A stretch of 64,000 nucleotides of DNA, taken from Thermus sediminis (GTDB taxonomy: Bacteria > Deinococcota > Deinococci > Deinococcales > Thermaceae). The notes beneath the pieces are model-generated. The model ran no database searches. It saw nothing but the letters and a program-made list of their open reading frames with translations, and was not told where the DNA came from. The translations under genes were made by a program, and so were the position numbers. Positions 1 through 9,088 of the stretch are shown piece by piece. The stretch lies in NCBI RefSeq assembly GCF_003426945.1, contig NZ_QURO01000004.1, positions 1,240,001 through 1,304,000 of the forward strand, given 5' to 3'. Position 1 is the stretch's first letter. The number at the start of each line of letters is the position of its first letter.

Positions 1-501
1 AGGGTCCCCGGGGCGGTAGGGGCGGAGGCCCACCGCTTCCAGGGGGTCGGGAAGCCCCCGTGGGGCCCGCCTCCCCTCCAGGAAGAAGGCGGGGGCGGGA
101 AGGAGGGGGGGAAGGGGCCTTAGGGCGGGGTAGACCAGGGCCTCCCCCAGGGGAAGGGCGAGCCGCCTCTCCCCGAGGCCGAGGACCCCCCGCGCCCGGA
201 GGTGGAGGGTGGGCAAGGCGTGCGCCCCCCGGCGGCGGTAGCGGTAGGGGAGGGAAAGGCCTAGCCTCGCCCTCCCCCAGGTGAGGGCCAGGACCTCCCT
301 GGGAGCCAGGCCCAGGGCCGCCGAGCCTCCCACCTCCGCCCGGAGGAGGACGGGGAGGGGGGCGTGGACCTCCACCTCCACCCGCCCCTCCCCCGTCCTC
401 CCGGGAAAGCCCGGGGGGAACCCGTGGGCCTGGGCCTTCGCCCGAAGCCAGCGGGGGGCCAAGGCCAGGGCGAGGAGAAGGAGGAGGGCGAGGGCTCCCA
501 T
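1..501 (-). CDS. DUF58 domain protein (partial, runs off the left edge)
   Basis: Reading leftward from an ATG at 501, the frame stays open to the window edge, so only the first 167 residues are seen. It opens with a short hydrophobic segment (MGALALLLLLALALAP), then a beta-rich part with a YRYRRRGAHALP stretch and, near the edge, GLRPYRPGDP, which resembles the RxYxxGD motif of DUF58 proteins. The ATG directly abuts the stop codon of the MoxR gene (no gap). MoxR ATPase, DUF58 and a membrane protein form a common bacterial module thought to act in envelope stress or in assembly of metal-bound complexes; its job in Thermus is not established. Confidence 0.8.
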   Translation of the reverse strand, partial: MGALALLLLLALALAPRWLRAKAQAHGFPPGFPGRTGEGRVEVEVHAPLPVLLRAEVGGSAALGLAPREVLALTWGRARLGLSLPYRYRRRGAHALPTLHLRARGVLGLGERRLALPLGEALVYPALRPLPPLLPAPAFFLEGRRAPRGLPDPLEAVGLRPYRPGDP

Positions 502-1416
502 CTACCCCGCCTCCACCGGGGCCGGCACCGCCTCCAGGGCCTCCTCCACCAGGCCTTCCGAGGTGAGGCCGGAAAGCTCGGCCTCGAGGGCGAGCAAGAG
601 CCGGTGGGGGATGGCGGCCCGGAAGGCGGCCTTCAGGTCCTCGGGCAGGGCGAAGCCCCGCCCCTCCAGGAGGGCCAGGGCCTGGGCCAGGCGCTCCACC
701 TGGAGAAGCGCCCGGGGCGAGGGGCCAAGCCGCACCCCCTCCCGCTTTCGGAGGAAGCGGGCGAGGGCGAGGAGGTAGTCGGTGAGCTCCTCCTCCACCC
801 GCACCCGCCGCGCCTCCCGCCTCAGGGCCAGGACCTCCTCGGCGTCCGTGACCGGGGCCAGGCCCTCCAGGGGGTCTTGGGCCCTCAGGGCCTCTAGAAG
901 GGCCTTCTCGTCGGGGTAGCCCAGGGCAAGCCGCGCGGCGAAGCGGTCCCGTTGGGCCACGGGGAGGGGAAAGGTGCCCTCCTCCTCCACGGGGTTCTGG
1001 GTGGCCAGGACGAAGAAGGGCTCGGGGAGGGGGTGGGTTTTCCCCTCCAGGGTCACCTGGCCCTCCCCCATGGCCTCCAGGAGGGCCGACTGGGTGCGGG
1101 GGGTGGCCCGGTTCAGCTCGTCCACCAGGAGGACCTGGGCGAAGAGGGGGCCCCGCTCCCAGACCAGGTTCCCCTCCCGGTAGAGGTAGACCCCGGTGAG
1201 GTCCTGGGGGAGGAGGTCCGGGGTCATTTGGATCCGGCCGAAGGAGAGGCCCAGGACCCGGGCCAGGGCCTTGGCGAAGGTGGTCTTCCCCGTGCCTGGC
1301 ACGTCCTCCAGAAGGAGGTGCCCCCTGGAGAGGAGGGCGGCGAGGGAAAGCCTCAGGGTCTCCTCCCGGAGGAGGACCCGGCCCCTTAGGGCGCTTTGGA
1401 CCTTTTCGTAGAACAT
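502..1416 (-). CDS. MoxR-family AAA+ ATPase
   Basis: 304 residues, the normal size for MoxR. Walker A GTGKTT lies at residues 41-46, Walker B VLLVDELNRA near 95-104, and a sensor-1 region LATQNPVEEEGTFPLP near 135. MoxR ATPases act as chaperone-like motors that insert cofactors or assemble partner complexes. The start overlaps the end of the upstream DUF4129 membrane gene by 31 nt and the stop abuts the DUF58 gene, so all three are probably cotranscribed and translationally coupled. The client is unknown. Confidence 0.92.
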   Translation of the reverse strand: MFYEKVQSALRGRVLLREETLRLSLAALLSRGHLLLEDVPGTGKTTFAKALARVLGLSFGRIQMTPDLLPQDLTGVYLYREGNLVWERGPLFAQVLLVDELNRATPRTQSALLEAMGEGQVTLEGKTHPLPEPFFVLATQNPVEEEGTFPLPVAQRDRFAARLALGYPDEKALLEALRAQDPLEGLAPVTDAEEVLALRREARRVRVEEELTDYLLALARFLRKREGVRLGPSPRALLQVERLAQALALLEGRGFALPEDLKAAFRAAIPHRLLLALEAELSGLTSEGLVEEALEAVPAPVEAG

Positions 1417-2702
1417 AGCTCCAGGATACGCAGGGCGAGAGCCTCCGCCTCTTCAGCTTCCTCCGCCTCGGCCCTCCCCCCGTAGCGCACGGGGAGGTAG
1501 AGGGCGGTGAGGCGGGCGAGGGGAGGATGGGCCTCGGGTAAGGCCGCCCCCACCCGCTTCTCGTACTCCACAGGGCCTTCGGCTAGGCGCCGGGGGAGCC
1601 CGGCCGCCTTTAGGGCCTCGAGGGCCTCCAGGTAGGCCCGGCGCACCCGGCTTGCGGGGAGGGACCTTTGCGGAGCCCTAGGGGAGGGGGAAGCCGCTTC
1701 CCCGCCCTTCCCTTCCTCCCCTCCCCGTCCCCGCCAGGCCCAGGCCAAGAGGGCGAGGAGGAGGGCCAGGGTAAAGAGGGCGGAAAGCCCCGCCAAGGCC
1801 ATCCCCACCTCCCCCAGGGCCCTGGGCCCGGGCACCCTCTCCACGGGGCCCTGGGAAGGGGGCAGGGGCGGGGGTGGGCCCACCCCCTGGCTCCCGGCCC
1901 CCTCCCCGCCCCCCAGGCTTCCCAGGAGGAAGAAGAGGCCCAGGAGAAGGGGCAGGGCCAGGAGGAGAGGGAGGAGGTGGAGGCCCCGGAAGAGGGGAGG
2001 TCCCCTTCTTGGGCCCAGGAGGAGAAGCCCCAGGGCTAGGAGAAGGACCAGGGCGAGGGGGAGGGCGTAGGCCAGGAGGCGGTCCACCACCCCCACCCAG
2101 AGGGGAAAGCCCCCCTCCGGGGGCAGGTAGGCCACGCCTCCCCCGGCCCCTCCGTCCTCCCCGGGGCCCGCCCGGAAGGGAGGCGGGACGGGGGCGGGAA
2201 GCGGGGGTTCAGGGAGGCCCGGCGGGGAAAGGTGGCCAAGCCCAAACCCCAAAGCGGCGAGGAGAAGGGGAAGAAAGGGCCCCAAGGAGCCCACCCCTTC
2301 CGACCGGGCCAGGAGGTGGAACCCGTGGAGGAGGCCCAAGAGGCCGAGGCCCCAAGGCCCCAGGTAGAGGGCGAGGGGGAGGAGCCAAAGGGCCGCCCAG
2401 AGGCCCTTCTCCCGGCTTAGGTAGAGGCCGAAGAGGAGAAGGGCTAAGGAGGTCTTGGCCCAAAGGAGGGGCCAGCCCGCTTCGGGGGCGTGGAGGAAGC
2501 CCGGCAGGAAGGCGAGCCACAAGAACCCCTCCGGATAAAACCTCCGGCCGAGGAGGAGGAGGGGAGGGCCGAGAAGGGCGGGGGGCTTGACCCCTAGGAC
2601 CCAAAGGAGGAGGGTCCAGGCCACAAGGAAACAGGCTAGGCGGTAGAACAAGCCGAGCCTATTGGGGGCAAACCTTCTGTCCAAGCCCAGGTGAAGAAAC
2701 AC
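1386..2702 (-). CDS. Multi-spanning membrane protein with C-terminal DUF4129-like domain
   Basis: 438 residues from a GTG start at 2702. Residues 20-140 and 210-330 are runs of Leu/Ala-rich membrane helices separated by a Pro/Gly-rich loop. The cytoplasmic C-terminus (LEALKAAGLPRRLAEGP..YLPVRYGG) matches the DUF4129 pattern seen in transglutaminase-like membrane proteins of MoxR operons. The transglutaminase core itself is not recognisable. First gene of the MoxR/DUF58 operon; no ribosome binding site is evident and a tandem repeat abuts the start codon. Function unknown. Confidence 0.75.
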   Translation of the reverse strand: MFLHLGLDRRFAPNRLGLFYRLACFLVAWTLLLWVLGVKPPALLGPPLLLLGRRFYPEGFLWLAFLPGFLHAPEAGWPLLWAKTSLALLLFGLYLSREKGLWAALWLLPLALYLGPWGLGLLGLLHGFHLLARSEGVGSLGPFLPLLLAALGFGLGHLSPPGLPEPPLPAPVPPPFRAGPGEDGGAGGGVAYLPPEGGFPLWVGVVDRLLAYALPLALVLLLALGLLLLGPRRGPPLFRGLHLLPLLLALPLLLGLFFLLGSLGGGEGAGSQGVGPPPPLPPSQGPVERVPGPRALGEVGMALAGLSALFTLALLLALLAWAWRGRGGEEGKGGEAASPSPRAPQRSLPASRVRRAYLEALEALKAAGLPRRLAEGPVEYEKRVGAALPEAHPPLARLTALYLPVRYGGRAEAEEAEEAEALALRILELCSTKRSKAP

Positions 2703-2888
2703 GATTGTTACATTGTTACATAGGCATATAGGGACAATCCTTCACGTCCATCCCGCAACCTTGCGGCAAGACGGCACCCTTTTGCGCTACAGCTCCGAGG
2801 ACAGCAGCTCCGAGAACAAAAATCGAAACCCAAACGGCTTTGCGCATTGCGCGTTTAGGAAATCGCAATCAAAGGGAATAGCAAAGAG
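2703..2888. other. Intergenic region, lower G+C, with a tandem 8-bp repeat
   Basis: No gene. The 8-mer ATTGTTAC occurs twice in tandem at 2704-2711 and 2712-2719, one base from the GTG start of the DUF4129 gene. A small hairpin (CCGCAA, 2-nt loop, TTGCGG) lies near 2754-2767. The region is clearly richer in A+T than the neighbouring genes. Before the IS insertion it would have held the divergent promoters of the DUF4129 operon and pgi. Confidence 0.45.
2881..2888. repeat. Left target-site duplication of IS256-family element
   Basis: GCAAAGAG at 2881-2888 is repeated exactly at 4231-4238, on the outer sides of the inverted repeats. IS256-family elements usually make 8-bp duplications, so this is the expected footprint of a single fairly recent insertion. 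Confidence 0.8.
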
Positions 2889-4230
2889 AGTCGTGTCAAG
2901 AGTTTTGTGTAAGGGTCTGTGTACGGGGGGCATACCGCTCCTGAAGCATCTTCTCCAGCGTCTCCCTCGCCTCAAGGTAGCTCCGCTGACCCGAGAACCC
3001 CTTGAGCCGCAAGATGTTCGCTTCGCGAAGCAGCCGCTCCGCCCACCTCCCCTCTTGCCTTTCCGACTCCAAGTAAAGAAGCTTGTACACCGCCGCCTCG
3101 TTGGGAAACTTGTGGGCAAGATAGGCCTTCGGCCTGACCCCGCACCTTCGTTCCCCGCCGCACCTCCCGGATAAACCGCTCCATCAGATTGGTGCTCCGC
3201 AAGTACGGCCAAAGGACCTTGGGGTACCCATAGAAGCGCAAGAACGCCCCCGAGTCCTGCACCCACAGCCCCACCACCCCCGGGTACCGCGAACCCCAGG
3301 CTTCCCTCAGCCCCTCAAGAGCCCAGAGCGCCTCCTCCCGGCCCTCCGCCCCGTACGCCCGCCTCAGGTCCTCGGCCAACAGGGCCCGGTCCCGCGCCCG
3401 CACCTGGGACAGGCTCCATCGCAACCCGTGCACCACGCACCGCTGCCACTCCGCCTGTGGGTAGACCCTCTGGATGGCCTCGGGAAGCCCGGGTAGCCCG
3501 TCGGTGACGAAGAGCAGGACTCGCCGCGAGCCCCGCTGCCAGAGCTCCCCCAAGACCCCCTCCCACCCTAAGGCGCTCTCCGCCGGCAACAGCCAGAATC
3601 CCAGGACCCGCCTCTCCCCACCAGGGGCGATCCCCAAAGCCACGTAGACGGTTTCCCGTACGATCCCCTCTCCGTCCCTAAGGACCTTGAGGGAAAGCCC
3701 GTCCAGGTAGACGAAGGCCATCTCCTCGGGCAAAAGCCGCCTGCGGAAAGCTTCCACCGCTCCCAAGACCTCGTCCGTCAAGGCGCTCAAGGTCTCGTGG
3801 GAGTAGCGGTGGCCCAAGAGCAGGCGCATCCCCTCGGCCGCTTTACGCTGGCTGACCCCGGCGGCATAAAGGGCCACGGCCACTGGAACGTAGCCTTCGG
3901 CTGACCTCCCACGTCCACGGGGCGGCGGGCGTAGGGTTTGAGGAAGGCGGGGTGGTACCGGCCTTCCCGATCCCTAGGGACCCGCAGGTCCACCTGGCCG
4001 AAGGCGGTCTCCAGCCTCCTGGGGTAGTAGCCGTTCTTGCGGCCTCCGTGGGCCTGGAGGAACGCCGTCCGGTCCAACTCCAGGACTGTTTGTAGGACTT
4101 CGGCTACCGTTTCCCGCACCGCTTCCCTCAGCAGGCTCCGCAAGGTATCCCGGTCCATGGGGCACCTCCTCCTTCCAAGGTGTGCCCCCCTATTAAACAC
4201 GGACCCTTACACAGAATTCCTTACACGACC
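2889..4230 (-). mobile_element. IS256-family insertion sequence, 1342 bp
   Basis: Imperfect terminal inverted repeats of about 34 bp lie at 2889-2922 and 4197-4230; both contain TGTGTAAGGGTC and start with GTCGTGT just inside the outermost two bases. They are flanked by the 8-bp duplication GCAAAGAG. The single transposase gene is broken by two frameshifts, so this copy cannot move by itself but might be mobilised by an intact relative. It sits between the DUF4129 operon and pgi and splits their shared upstream region. Confidence 0.88.
2896..4158 (-). pseudogene. IS256-family (mutator type) transposase, two frameshifts
   Basis: Starts at ATG 4158 after a strong GGAGGAGGTG site and ends inside the left inverted repeat. 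Three frames must be joined: the N-terminus (MDRDTLRSLLREAV..), the catalytic core starting near 3885, and the C-terminus from about 3090 (LLYLESERQEGRWAERLL..). The DDE residues can be placed: Asp in FVYLDGLSLKV, Asp in LLFVTDGLPGL, Glu in STNLMERFIREV. The shifts lie near 3880-3920 and 3090-3160. Reading frames are otherwise well preserved, so the breaks look recent. Confidence 0.85.
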
Positions 4231-4247
4231 GCAAAGAGGGGTAAACT
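4220..4247 (+). promoter_or_regulatory. Candidate hybrid promoter: -35 in the IS end, native -10 of pgi
   Basis: CTTACA at 4220-4225 lies within the IS right inverted repeat and points outward. It is 16 bp from TAAACT at 4242-4247, which is 7 bp before the pgi ATG, a leaderless spacing. The pre-insertion sequence has no convincing -35 at the same distance. IS256 ends are known to carry outward -35 boxes in other bacteria. Not tested here. Confidence 0.4.
4231..4238. repeat. Right target-site duplication of IS256-family element
   Basis: GCAAAGAG, identical to 2881-2888, directly outside the right inverted repeat. Confidence 0.8.
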
Positions 4248-4254
4248 ACGATTC

Positions 4255-5517
4255 ATGCTTCGCCTGGACACCCGTTTCCTCAAGGACTTTCCCGAGGCCC
4301 TAAGCCGGCACGCCCCTCTCCTAGAGGAAGCCCGGGAGCGCCTCCTCGCCAAGCGCAAGGCCCCCGGGAGCATGCTGGGTTGGATGGACCTTCCCGAGGA
4401 CACCGAAACCCTGAGGGAGATCCGCCGCTACCGGGAGGCGAACCCTTGGGTGGAGGACTTCGTCCTCTTGGGCATTGGGGGAAGCGCCCTTGGGCCCAAG
4501 GCCCTCGAGGCCGCCTTCGGGGAGGGGGTGCGCTTCCACTACGTGGACCACGCCGAGCCCGAGCCCGTCCTAAAGCTCCTCCGTGCCCTGGACCCCAGGA
4601 AGACCCTGGTCAACGTGGTCTCCAAGTCGGGCTCCACCCCCGAGACCCTGGCGGCCCTCCTGGTCTTCCTGGACTGGTTAAAGGGGGCCTTCGGGGAGGG
4701 CTGGCGCCGCCACCTGGTGGCCACCACCGATCCCCAGGAGGGCCCCCTCAGGGCCTTCGCCCAGCGGGAGGGCCTCAGGAGCTTCTCCATCCCCAAGGAG
4801 GTGGGAGGGCGGTTCTCCGTCCTCTCCCCGGTGGGCCTCCTGCCCCTGGCCTTCGCCGGGGTGGACCTCGAGGCCCTCCTCATGGGGGCCCGCAAGGCCA
4901 ACGAGACCGCTCTGGCCCCGGTGGAGGAGAGCCTTCCCCTAAAGACCGCCCTCCTCCTGCACCTCCACCGCCACCTGCCCATCCACGTCTTCATGGTCTA
5001 CTCGGAAAGGCTCAGGCACCTTCCCGCCTGGTTCGTCCAGCTCCACGACGAGTCCTTGGGCAAGCGGGACCGGGAGGGGAGGCGGGTGGGCACCACCGCC
5101 CTGCCCGCCTTGGGCCCCCAGGACCAGCACGCCCAGGTGCAGCTCTTCCGGGAAGGGCCCTTGGACAAGCTCATCGCCCTGGTGGTGCCCGAAGGGGCCA
5201 CGGAGGACCTCCCCCTGCCCCGGGCGGAGGGCCTCGAGGCCCTCTCCTACCTCTTTGGCAAGACCCTCTTTGGGCTCCTCAGGGCCGAGGCCGAGGCCAC
5301 CTACCAGGCCTTGGCCGAGGGGGGGCAGCGGGTCTACGCCCTCTACCTCCCCGAGGTCTCCCCCTACGCCGTGGGCTGGCTCCTCCAGCACCTCATGTGG
5401 CAGACCGCCTTTTTGGGGGAGCTTTGGGGTGTGAACGCCTTTGACCAGCCCGGGGTGGAGCTAGGCAAGAGGCTCACCCGGGTTTTCTTGGATGGAAGCG
5501 TGGAAATGGGCCCGTGA
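4255..5517 (+). CDS. pgi: Glucose-6-phosphate isomerase
   Basis: Interconverts glucose 6-phosphate and fructose 6-phosphate. 420 residues, close to other Thermus enzymes and shorter than the E. coli type. Motifs: GIGGSALGPKALE near 76-88, VVSKSGSTPETL near 119-130, and the C-terminal FDQPGVELGKRL. ATG 4255 (MLRLDTRFLKDF) is chosen because the upstream frame reads through the IS inverted repeat, and because TAAACT 7 nt upstream suggests a leaderless start. pckA follows after 24 nt on the same strand. Confidence 0.93.
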   Translation: MLRLDTRFLKDFPEALSRHAPLLEEARERLLAKRKAPGSMLGWMDLPEDTETLREIRRYREANPWVEDFVLLGIGGSALGPKALEAAFGEGVRFHYVDHAEPEPVLKLLRALDPRKTLVNVVSKSGSTPETLAALLVFLDWLKGAFGEGWRRHLVATTDPQEGPLRAFAQREGLRSFSIPKEVGGRFSVLSPVGLLPLAFAGVDLEALLMGARKANETALAPVEESLPLKTALLLHLHRHLPIHVFMVYSERLRHLPAWFVQLHDESLGKRDREGRRVGTTALPALGPQDQHAQVQLFREGPLDKLIALVVPEGATEDLPLPRAEGLEALSYLFGKTLFGLLRAEAEATYQALAEGGQRVYALYLPEVSPYAVGWLLQHLMWQTAFLGELWGVNAFDQPGVELGKRLTRVFLDGSVEMGP

Positions 5518-5541
5518 TATCCTGAACCGGAGGAGGCGGCC

Positions 5542-7131
5542 ATGCAGAGCCTAGAAAGCGTCGGTATCAAGCCGCAAAGGCAGGTCTTCTGGAACACGGT
5601 CTCCCCTGTGTTGGTGGAGCACACCCTGGCCCGGGGAGAGGGGTTTTTGGCCCACAGGGGGCCCTTGGTGGTGGACACCACCCCCTACACGGGGAGAAGC
5701 CCCAAGGACAAGTTCATAGTCCGGGAGCCGGAGGTGGAGGGGGAGATCTGGTGGGGCGAGGTGAACCAGCCCTTCCCCCCGGAGGCCTTCCAGGCCCTTT
5801 ACGAGCGGGTGGCCGCCTACCTCTCCGGCCGGGACCTCTACGTCCAGGACCTCTACGCCGGGGCCGACCCCCGCCACCGCCTAGCGGTGCGGGTGGTCAC
5901 GGAAAGCCCCTGGCACGCCCTCTTCGCTCGCAACATGTTCCTCCCGCCCCGCCGCTTCGCCGAGGACGACGAGATAGAGCGCTTCGCCCCCGGCTTCACC
6001 GTCGTCCACGCTCCCTACTTTCAGGCAGAGCCCGAGCGGGACGGGACCCGGAGCGAGGTCTTCGTGGGCGTCAGCTTTGCCAGGCGCCTGGTCCTCATCG
6101 TGGGCACCAGGTACGCGGGGGAGATCAAGAAGAGCATCTTCACCGTGATGAACTACCTCATGCCCAAGCGGGGGGTCTTCCCCATGCACGCCTCGGCCAA
6201 CGTGGGGAGGGAGGGGGACGTAGCCCTCTTCTTCGGCCTCTCCGGCACGGGCAAGACCACTCTTTCCACCGACCCCGACCGCCCCCTGATCGGGGACGAC
6301 GAACACGGCTGGAGCGAGGAGGGGGTCTTCAACTTTGAGGGGGGATGCTACGCCAAGGTCATCCGCCTCTCCTCGGAGTACGAGCCCCTCGTCTTCCGGG
6401 CCTCCAACCAGTTTGAGGCCATCCTGGAGAACGTGGTGGTGAACCCGGAAAGCCGCCGGGTGGAGTGGGAGGACGACACCAAGACGGAGAACACCCGCGC
6501 CTCCTACCCCATCGCCCACTTGGAGAACGTGGTGGACTCGGGAATGGCGGGCCACCCCAAGGCCATCTTCTTCCTGTCCGCCGACGCCTACGGGGTCCTG
6601 CCCCCCATCGCCCGGCTTTCCCCAGAGGAGGCCATGTACTACTTTCTCTCGGGCTACACCGCCCGGGTGGCGGGAACGGAGCGGGGGGTCACCGAGCCCA
6701 AGGCCACCTTCTCCGCTTGCTTCGGGGCCCCCTTCCTCCCCATGCACCCCGGGGTCTACGCGGGGATGCTGGGGGAGAAGATCCAGAAGCACGGGCCCAG
6801 GGTCTACCTGGTGAACACCGGCTGGACCGGAGGGCCCTACGGGGTGGGGCACCGCTTCCCCCTGCCCGTGACCCGGGCCCTCCTGAAGGCCGCCCTCACC
6901 GGGGTCCTGGACGAGGTGGCCTACCAAAAGGACCCGGTCTTCGGCTTCGAGGTGCCCCTCGAGGTCCCGGGAGTGCCCGCGGAGCTCCTGGACCCCCGGG
7001 GCACCTGGAGGGACCCGGAGGCCTATGACCGCCAAGCCCAGAGGCTGGCCCACCTCTTCCAGGAAAACTTCCAGAAGTACGCCGCAGGTGTGCCCGAGGC
7101 CGTGCGCCGGGCGGGTCCCCGGGTGGGGTAG
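5542..7131 (+). CDS. pckA: Phosphoenolpyruvate carboxykinase (ATP)
   Basis: Converts oxaloacetate and ATP to phosphoenolpyruvate, CO2 and ADP, the entry to gluconeogenesis. 529 residues, standard for the ATP-type enzyme. The kinase-1a P-loop [16 protein letters not shown] is near 233-248, followed by the metal-binding LIGDDEHGW. Also seen are [10 protein letters not shown] near 51-60 and [16 protein letters not shown] near 207-222. A GGAGG site precedes the ATG. Placement behind pgi suggests joint expression of gluconeogenic steps. Confidence 0.95.
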   Translation: MQSLESVGIKPQRQVFWNTVSPVLVEHTLARGEGFLAHRGPLVVDTTPYTGRSPKDKFIVREPEVEGEIWWGEVNQPFPPEAFQALYERVAAYLSGRDLYVQDLYAGADPRHRLAVRVVTESPWHALFARNMFLPPRRFAEDDEIERFAPGFTVVHAPYFQAEPERDGTRSEVFVGVSFARRLVLIVGTRYAGEIKKSIFTVMNYLMPKRGVFPMHASANVGREGDVALFFGLSGTGKTTLSTDPDRPLIGDDEHGWSEEGVFNFEGGCYAKVIRLSSEYEPLVFRASNQFEAILENVVVNPESRRVEWEDDTKTENTRASYPIAHLENVVDSGMAGHPKAIFFLSADAYGVLPPIARLSPEEAMYYFLSGYTARVAGTERGVTEPKATFSACFGAPFLPMHPGVYAGMLGEKIQKHGPRVYLVNTGWTGGPYGVGHRFPLPVTRALLKAALTGVLDEVAYQKDPVFGFEVPLEVPGVPAELLDPRGTWRDPEAYDRQAQRLAHLFQENFQKYAAGVPEAVRRAGPRVG

Positions 7132-7223
7132 TTTTGGGTTCCAGGGCACATTGCCCTTGCCAAATAGGCCAAGGGGGTATTAACCTGCTCCTGCAGTGGT
7201 CCCGATGGTAGGGACAAACGTAC

Positions 7224-7254
7224 TTGATGCCCGGCCCAGCCCCTTTGGCAGAAT
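7224..7254 (+). promoter_or_regulatory. Candidate promoter of the caa3 oxidase operon
   Basis: TTGATG at 7224-7229 and CAGAAT at 7249-7254 with a long 19-bp spacer. The -10-like hexamer is followed by 6 nt and then the ATG at 7261, the leaderless spacing seen at other genes in this window. No ribosome binding site is visible. Weak match to consensus. Confidence 0.35.
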
Positions 7255-7260
7255 GATGAT

Positions 7261-9078
7261 ATGAGAAAGACCCGCCTAGCCACCTTCGCCTGGGGTGTTC
7301 TCGTCTGGAACATCGTGGTAGCCCTCTTCGGGGCCTTCGTGCGGGCCACGGGCTCAGGGGCCGGGTGCGGCTCCCACTGGCCCACCTGCAACGGGGAGGT
7401 CATCCCCCGCTCCCCCGAGGTGGAGACCCTCATCGAGTTCACCCACCGGGCCACCTCGGGGCTGGCCTTTCTGGCCGCTCTCGCCTTGCTCATCTGGGCC
7501 TTCCGCGCCTTGCCCAAGGGGCACCCTGCCCGCTTCGGCGCCGCCCTTTCCATGTTCTTCATGGTCACGGAGAGCCTGGTGGGGGCCGCCTTGGTCCTCT
7601 TCGGCTGGGTGGCCCACGACATGAGCCCGGAGCGGGCCGTGGTGCACATGGTCCACCTGATCAACACCTACTTCCTCCTGGGCGCTCTGGCCCTCACCGC
7701 CTGGTGGGCCTCGGGTGGGGCGCCCCTGCGCCTTCGGGGCCAGGGGGCGGTGGGGCTGGCCCTCCTTTTGGGCTTCCTGGCCCTCCTCTTCCTGGGCATG
7801 AGCGGGGCGATCACCGCCTTGGGCGACCTTCTCTTCCCCGTGCGGAGCACCCTCGAGGCCCTGGAGCGTTCCTTGACCCCTGGGGAGCACTTCCTGGTGC
7901 GCCTCAGGGTCCTCCACCCCCTGATTGCAGTCAGCGTGGGGCTTTACGTGGTCTTCGCCGGGTACCTGGCGGCCCACCTTCGCCCCTCGTCCCACACCCG
8001 CCTCTTCGCCAACCTCCTGGCCTACGCCTACGGGGTCCAGCTCCTGGTAGGCCTGGTCAACGTGATCCTCCGGGCCCCGGTCTGGATGCAGATCCTACAC
8101 CTCTTCCTGGCCTACGTCATCTGGTTCCTCTTCATCTTCCTGGCTGCCTCGGCCCTGAGCCGAGGTGTCAGGTGGGAGGAGCTGGGAGGAGGGACGAGCG
8201 AGGTCCACCGGGGCACCGGGGGGGCCACCTGGAGGGACTACCTGGCCCTCACCAAGCCCCGGGTCATTAGCCTCCTCCTCCTCACTACCCTTTTGGCCAT
8301 GCTGATCGCCGCCCAGGGCTGGCCGGGCACGGGCCTCTTCCTGGTCGTAGCCCTGGGGGGGTACATGATGGCGGGGGCGGCTAACGCCATCAACATGGTG
8401 GTGGACCGGGACATCGACGCTCGCATGAAGCGCACCGCCAAGAGGCCCACGGCCACCCAGAGGATCGCAAGCCGGGACGCCCTCCTCTTCGCCTTTGCCC
8501 TGGCCCTCCTGGCCTTCCTCCTCATTTGGTGGGGGGGGAACCTCCTCGCCGCCACCCTGGCCCTCGCGGGCCTCATCTGGTACGTGCTGGTCTACACCCT
8601 CTACCTGAAGCGGCGCACCTGGCAGAACATCGTCATCGGGGGGGCGGCGGGGGCCTTTCCGCCTCTCGTGGGCTGGGTAGCGGTGACCGAGGAGCTCAGC
8701 CTCTTCGCCTGGTACCTTTTCGCCCTCATCTTCTTCTGGACCCCGGTGCACTTCTGGGCCCTGGCGCTCATGATCCAGGACGAGTACCGAGCCGCAGGGG
8801 TGCCCATGCTCCCCGTGGTCCTGGGAGAGCGGGTCACGTTGATCCAGATAGCCCTCTATGCGGTTCTCACCTCTCTTATCTCCCTCATTCCCCTCCTCCT
8901 AGGCGAGCTCGGCCTCTTGTACCTGTTCCTCAGCCTGCTCCTTAACGGCTTGCTTATCCTTAGGACCTTGGCCCTCTACCGCCACCCCGAGCGGAGGACG
9001 GCCGCTTCCCTGTATAAATACTCCATGCTCTACTTGGCCCTTCTCTTTATGGCGATGGCGGTGGATCGGGTGCTTTAG
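7261..9078 (+). CDS. ctaAB: Heme A synthase / heme O synthase fusion (CtaA-CtaB)
   Basis: 605-residue membrane protein. Residues 1-300 are the COX15/CtaA part, which oxidises heme O to heme A, with about eight helices and conserved His in FTHRATSG and HMVHL. After a linker at about 300-320 comes the CtaB prenyltransferase, which farnesylates heme B; it carries [12 protein letters not shown] near 379-390, matching the NxxxDxxxD diphosphate-binding motif. The fusion joins consecutive steps of heme A synthesis and is known in Thermus. It leads the oxidase operon, with coxB 10 nt downstream. Confidence 0.93.
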   Translation: MRKTRLATFAWGVLVWNIVVALFGAFVRATGSGAGCGSHWPTCNGEVIPRSPEVETLIEFTHRATSGLAFLAALALLIWAFRALPKGHPARFGAALSMFFMVTESLVGAALVLFGWVAHDMSPERAVVHMVHLINTYFLLGALALTAWWASGGAPLRLRGQGAVGLALLLGFLALLFLGMSGAITALGDLLFPVRSTLEALERSLTPGEHFLVRLRVLHPLIAVSVGLYVVFAGYLAAHLRPSSHTRLFANLLAYAYGVQLLVGLVNVILRAPVWMQILHLFLAYVIWFLFIFLAASALSRGVRWEELGGGTSEVHRGTGGATWRDYLALTKPRVISLLLLTTLLAMLIAAQGWPGTGLFLVVALGGYMMAGAANAINMVVDRDIDARMKRTAKRPTATQRIASRDALLFAFALALLAFLLIWWGGNLLAATLALAGLIWYVLVYTLYLKRRTWQNIVIGGAAGAFPPLVGWVAVTEELSLFAWYLFALIFFWTPVHFWALALMIQDEYRAAGVPMLPVVLGERVTLIQIALYAVLTSLISLIPLLLGELGLLYLFLSLLLNGLLILRTLALYRHPERRTAASLYKYSMLYLALLFMAMAVDRVL

Positions 9079-9088
9079 GAGGGAGTGG

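Noticed and set aside
7132-7180. Possible terminator after pckA (AGGGC / GCCCT around ACATT)
   Set aside because: The stem is only 5 bp and no T-tract follows.
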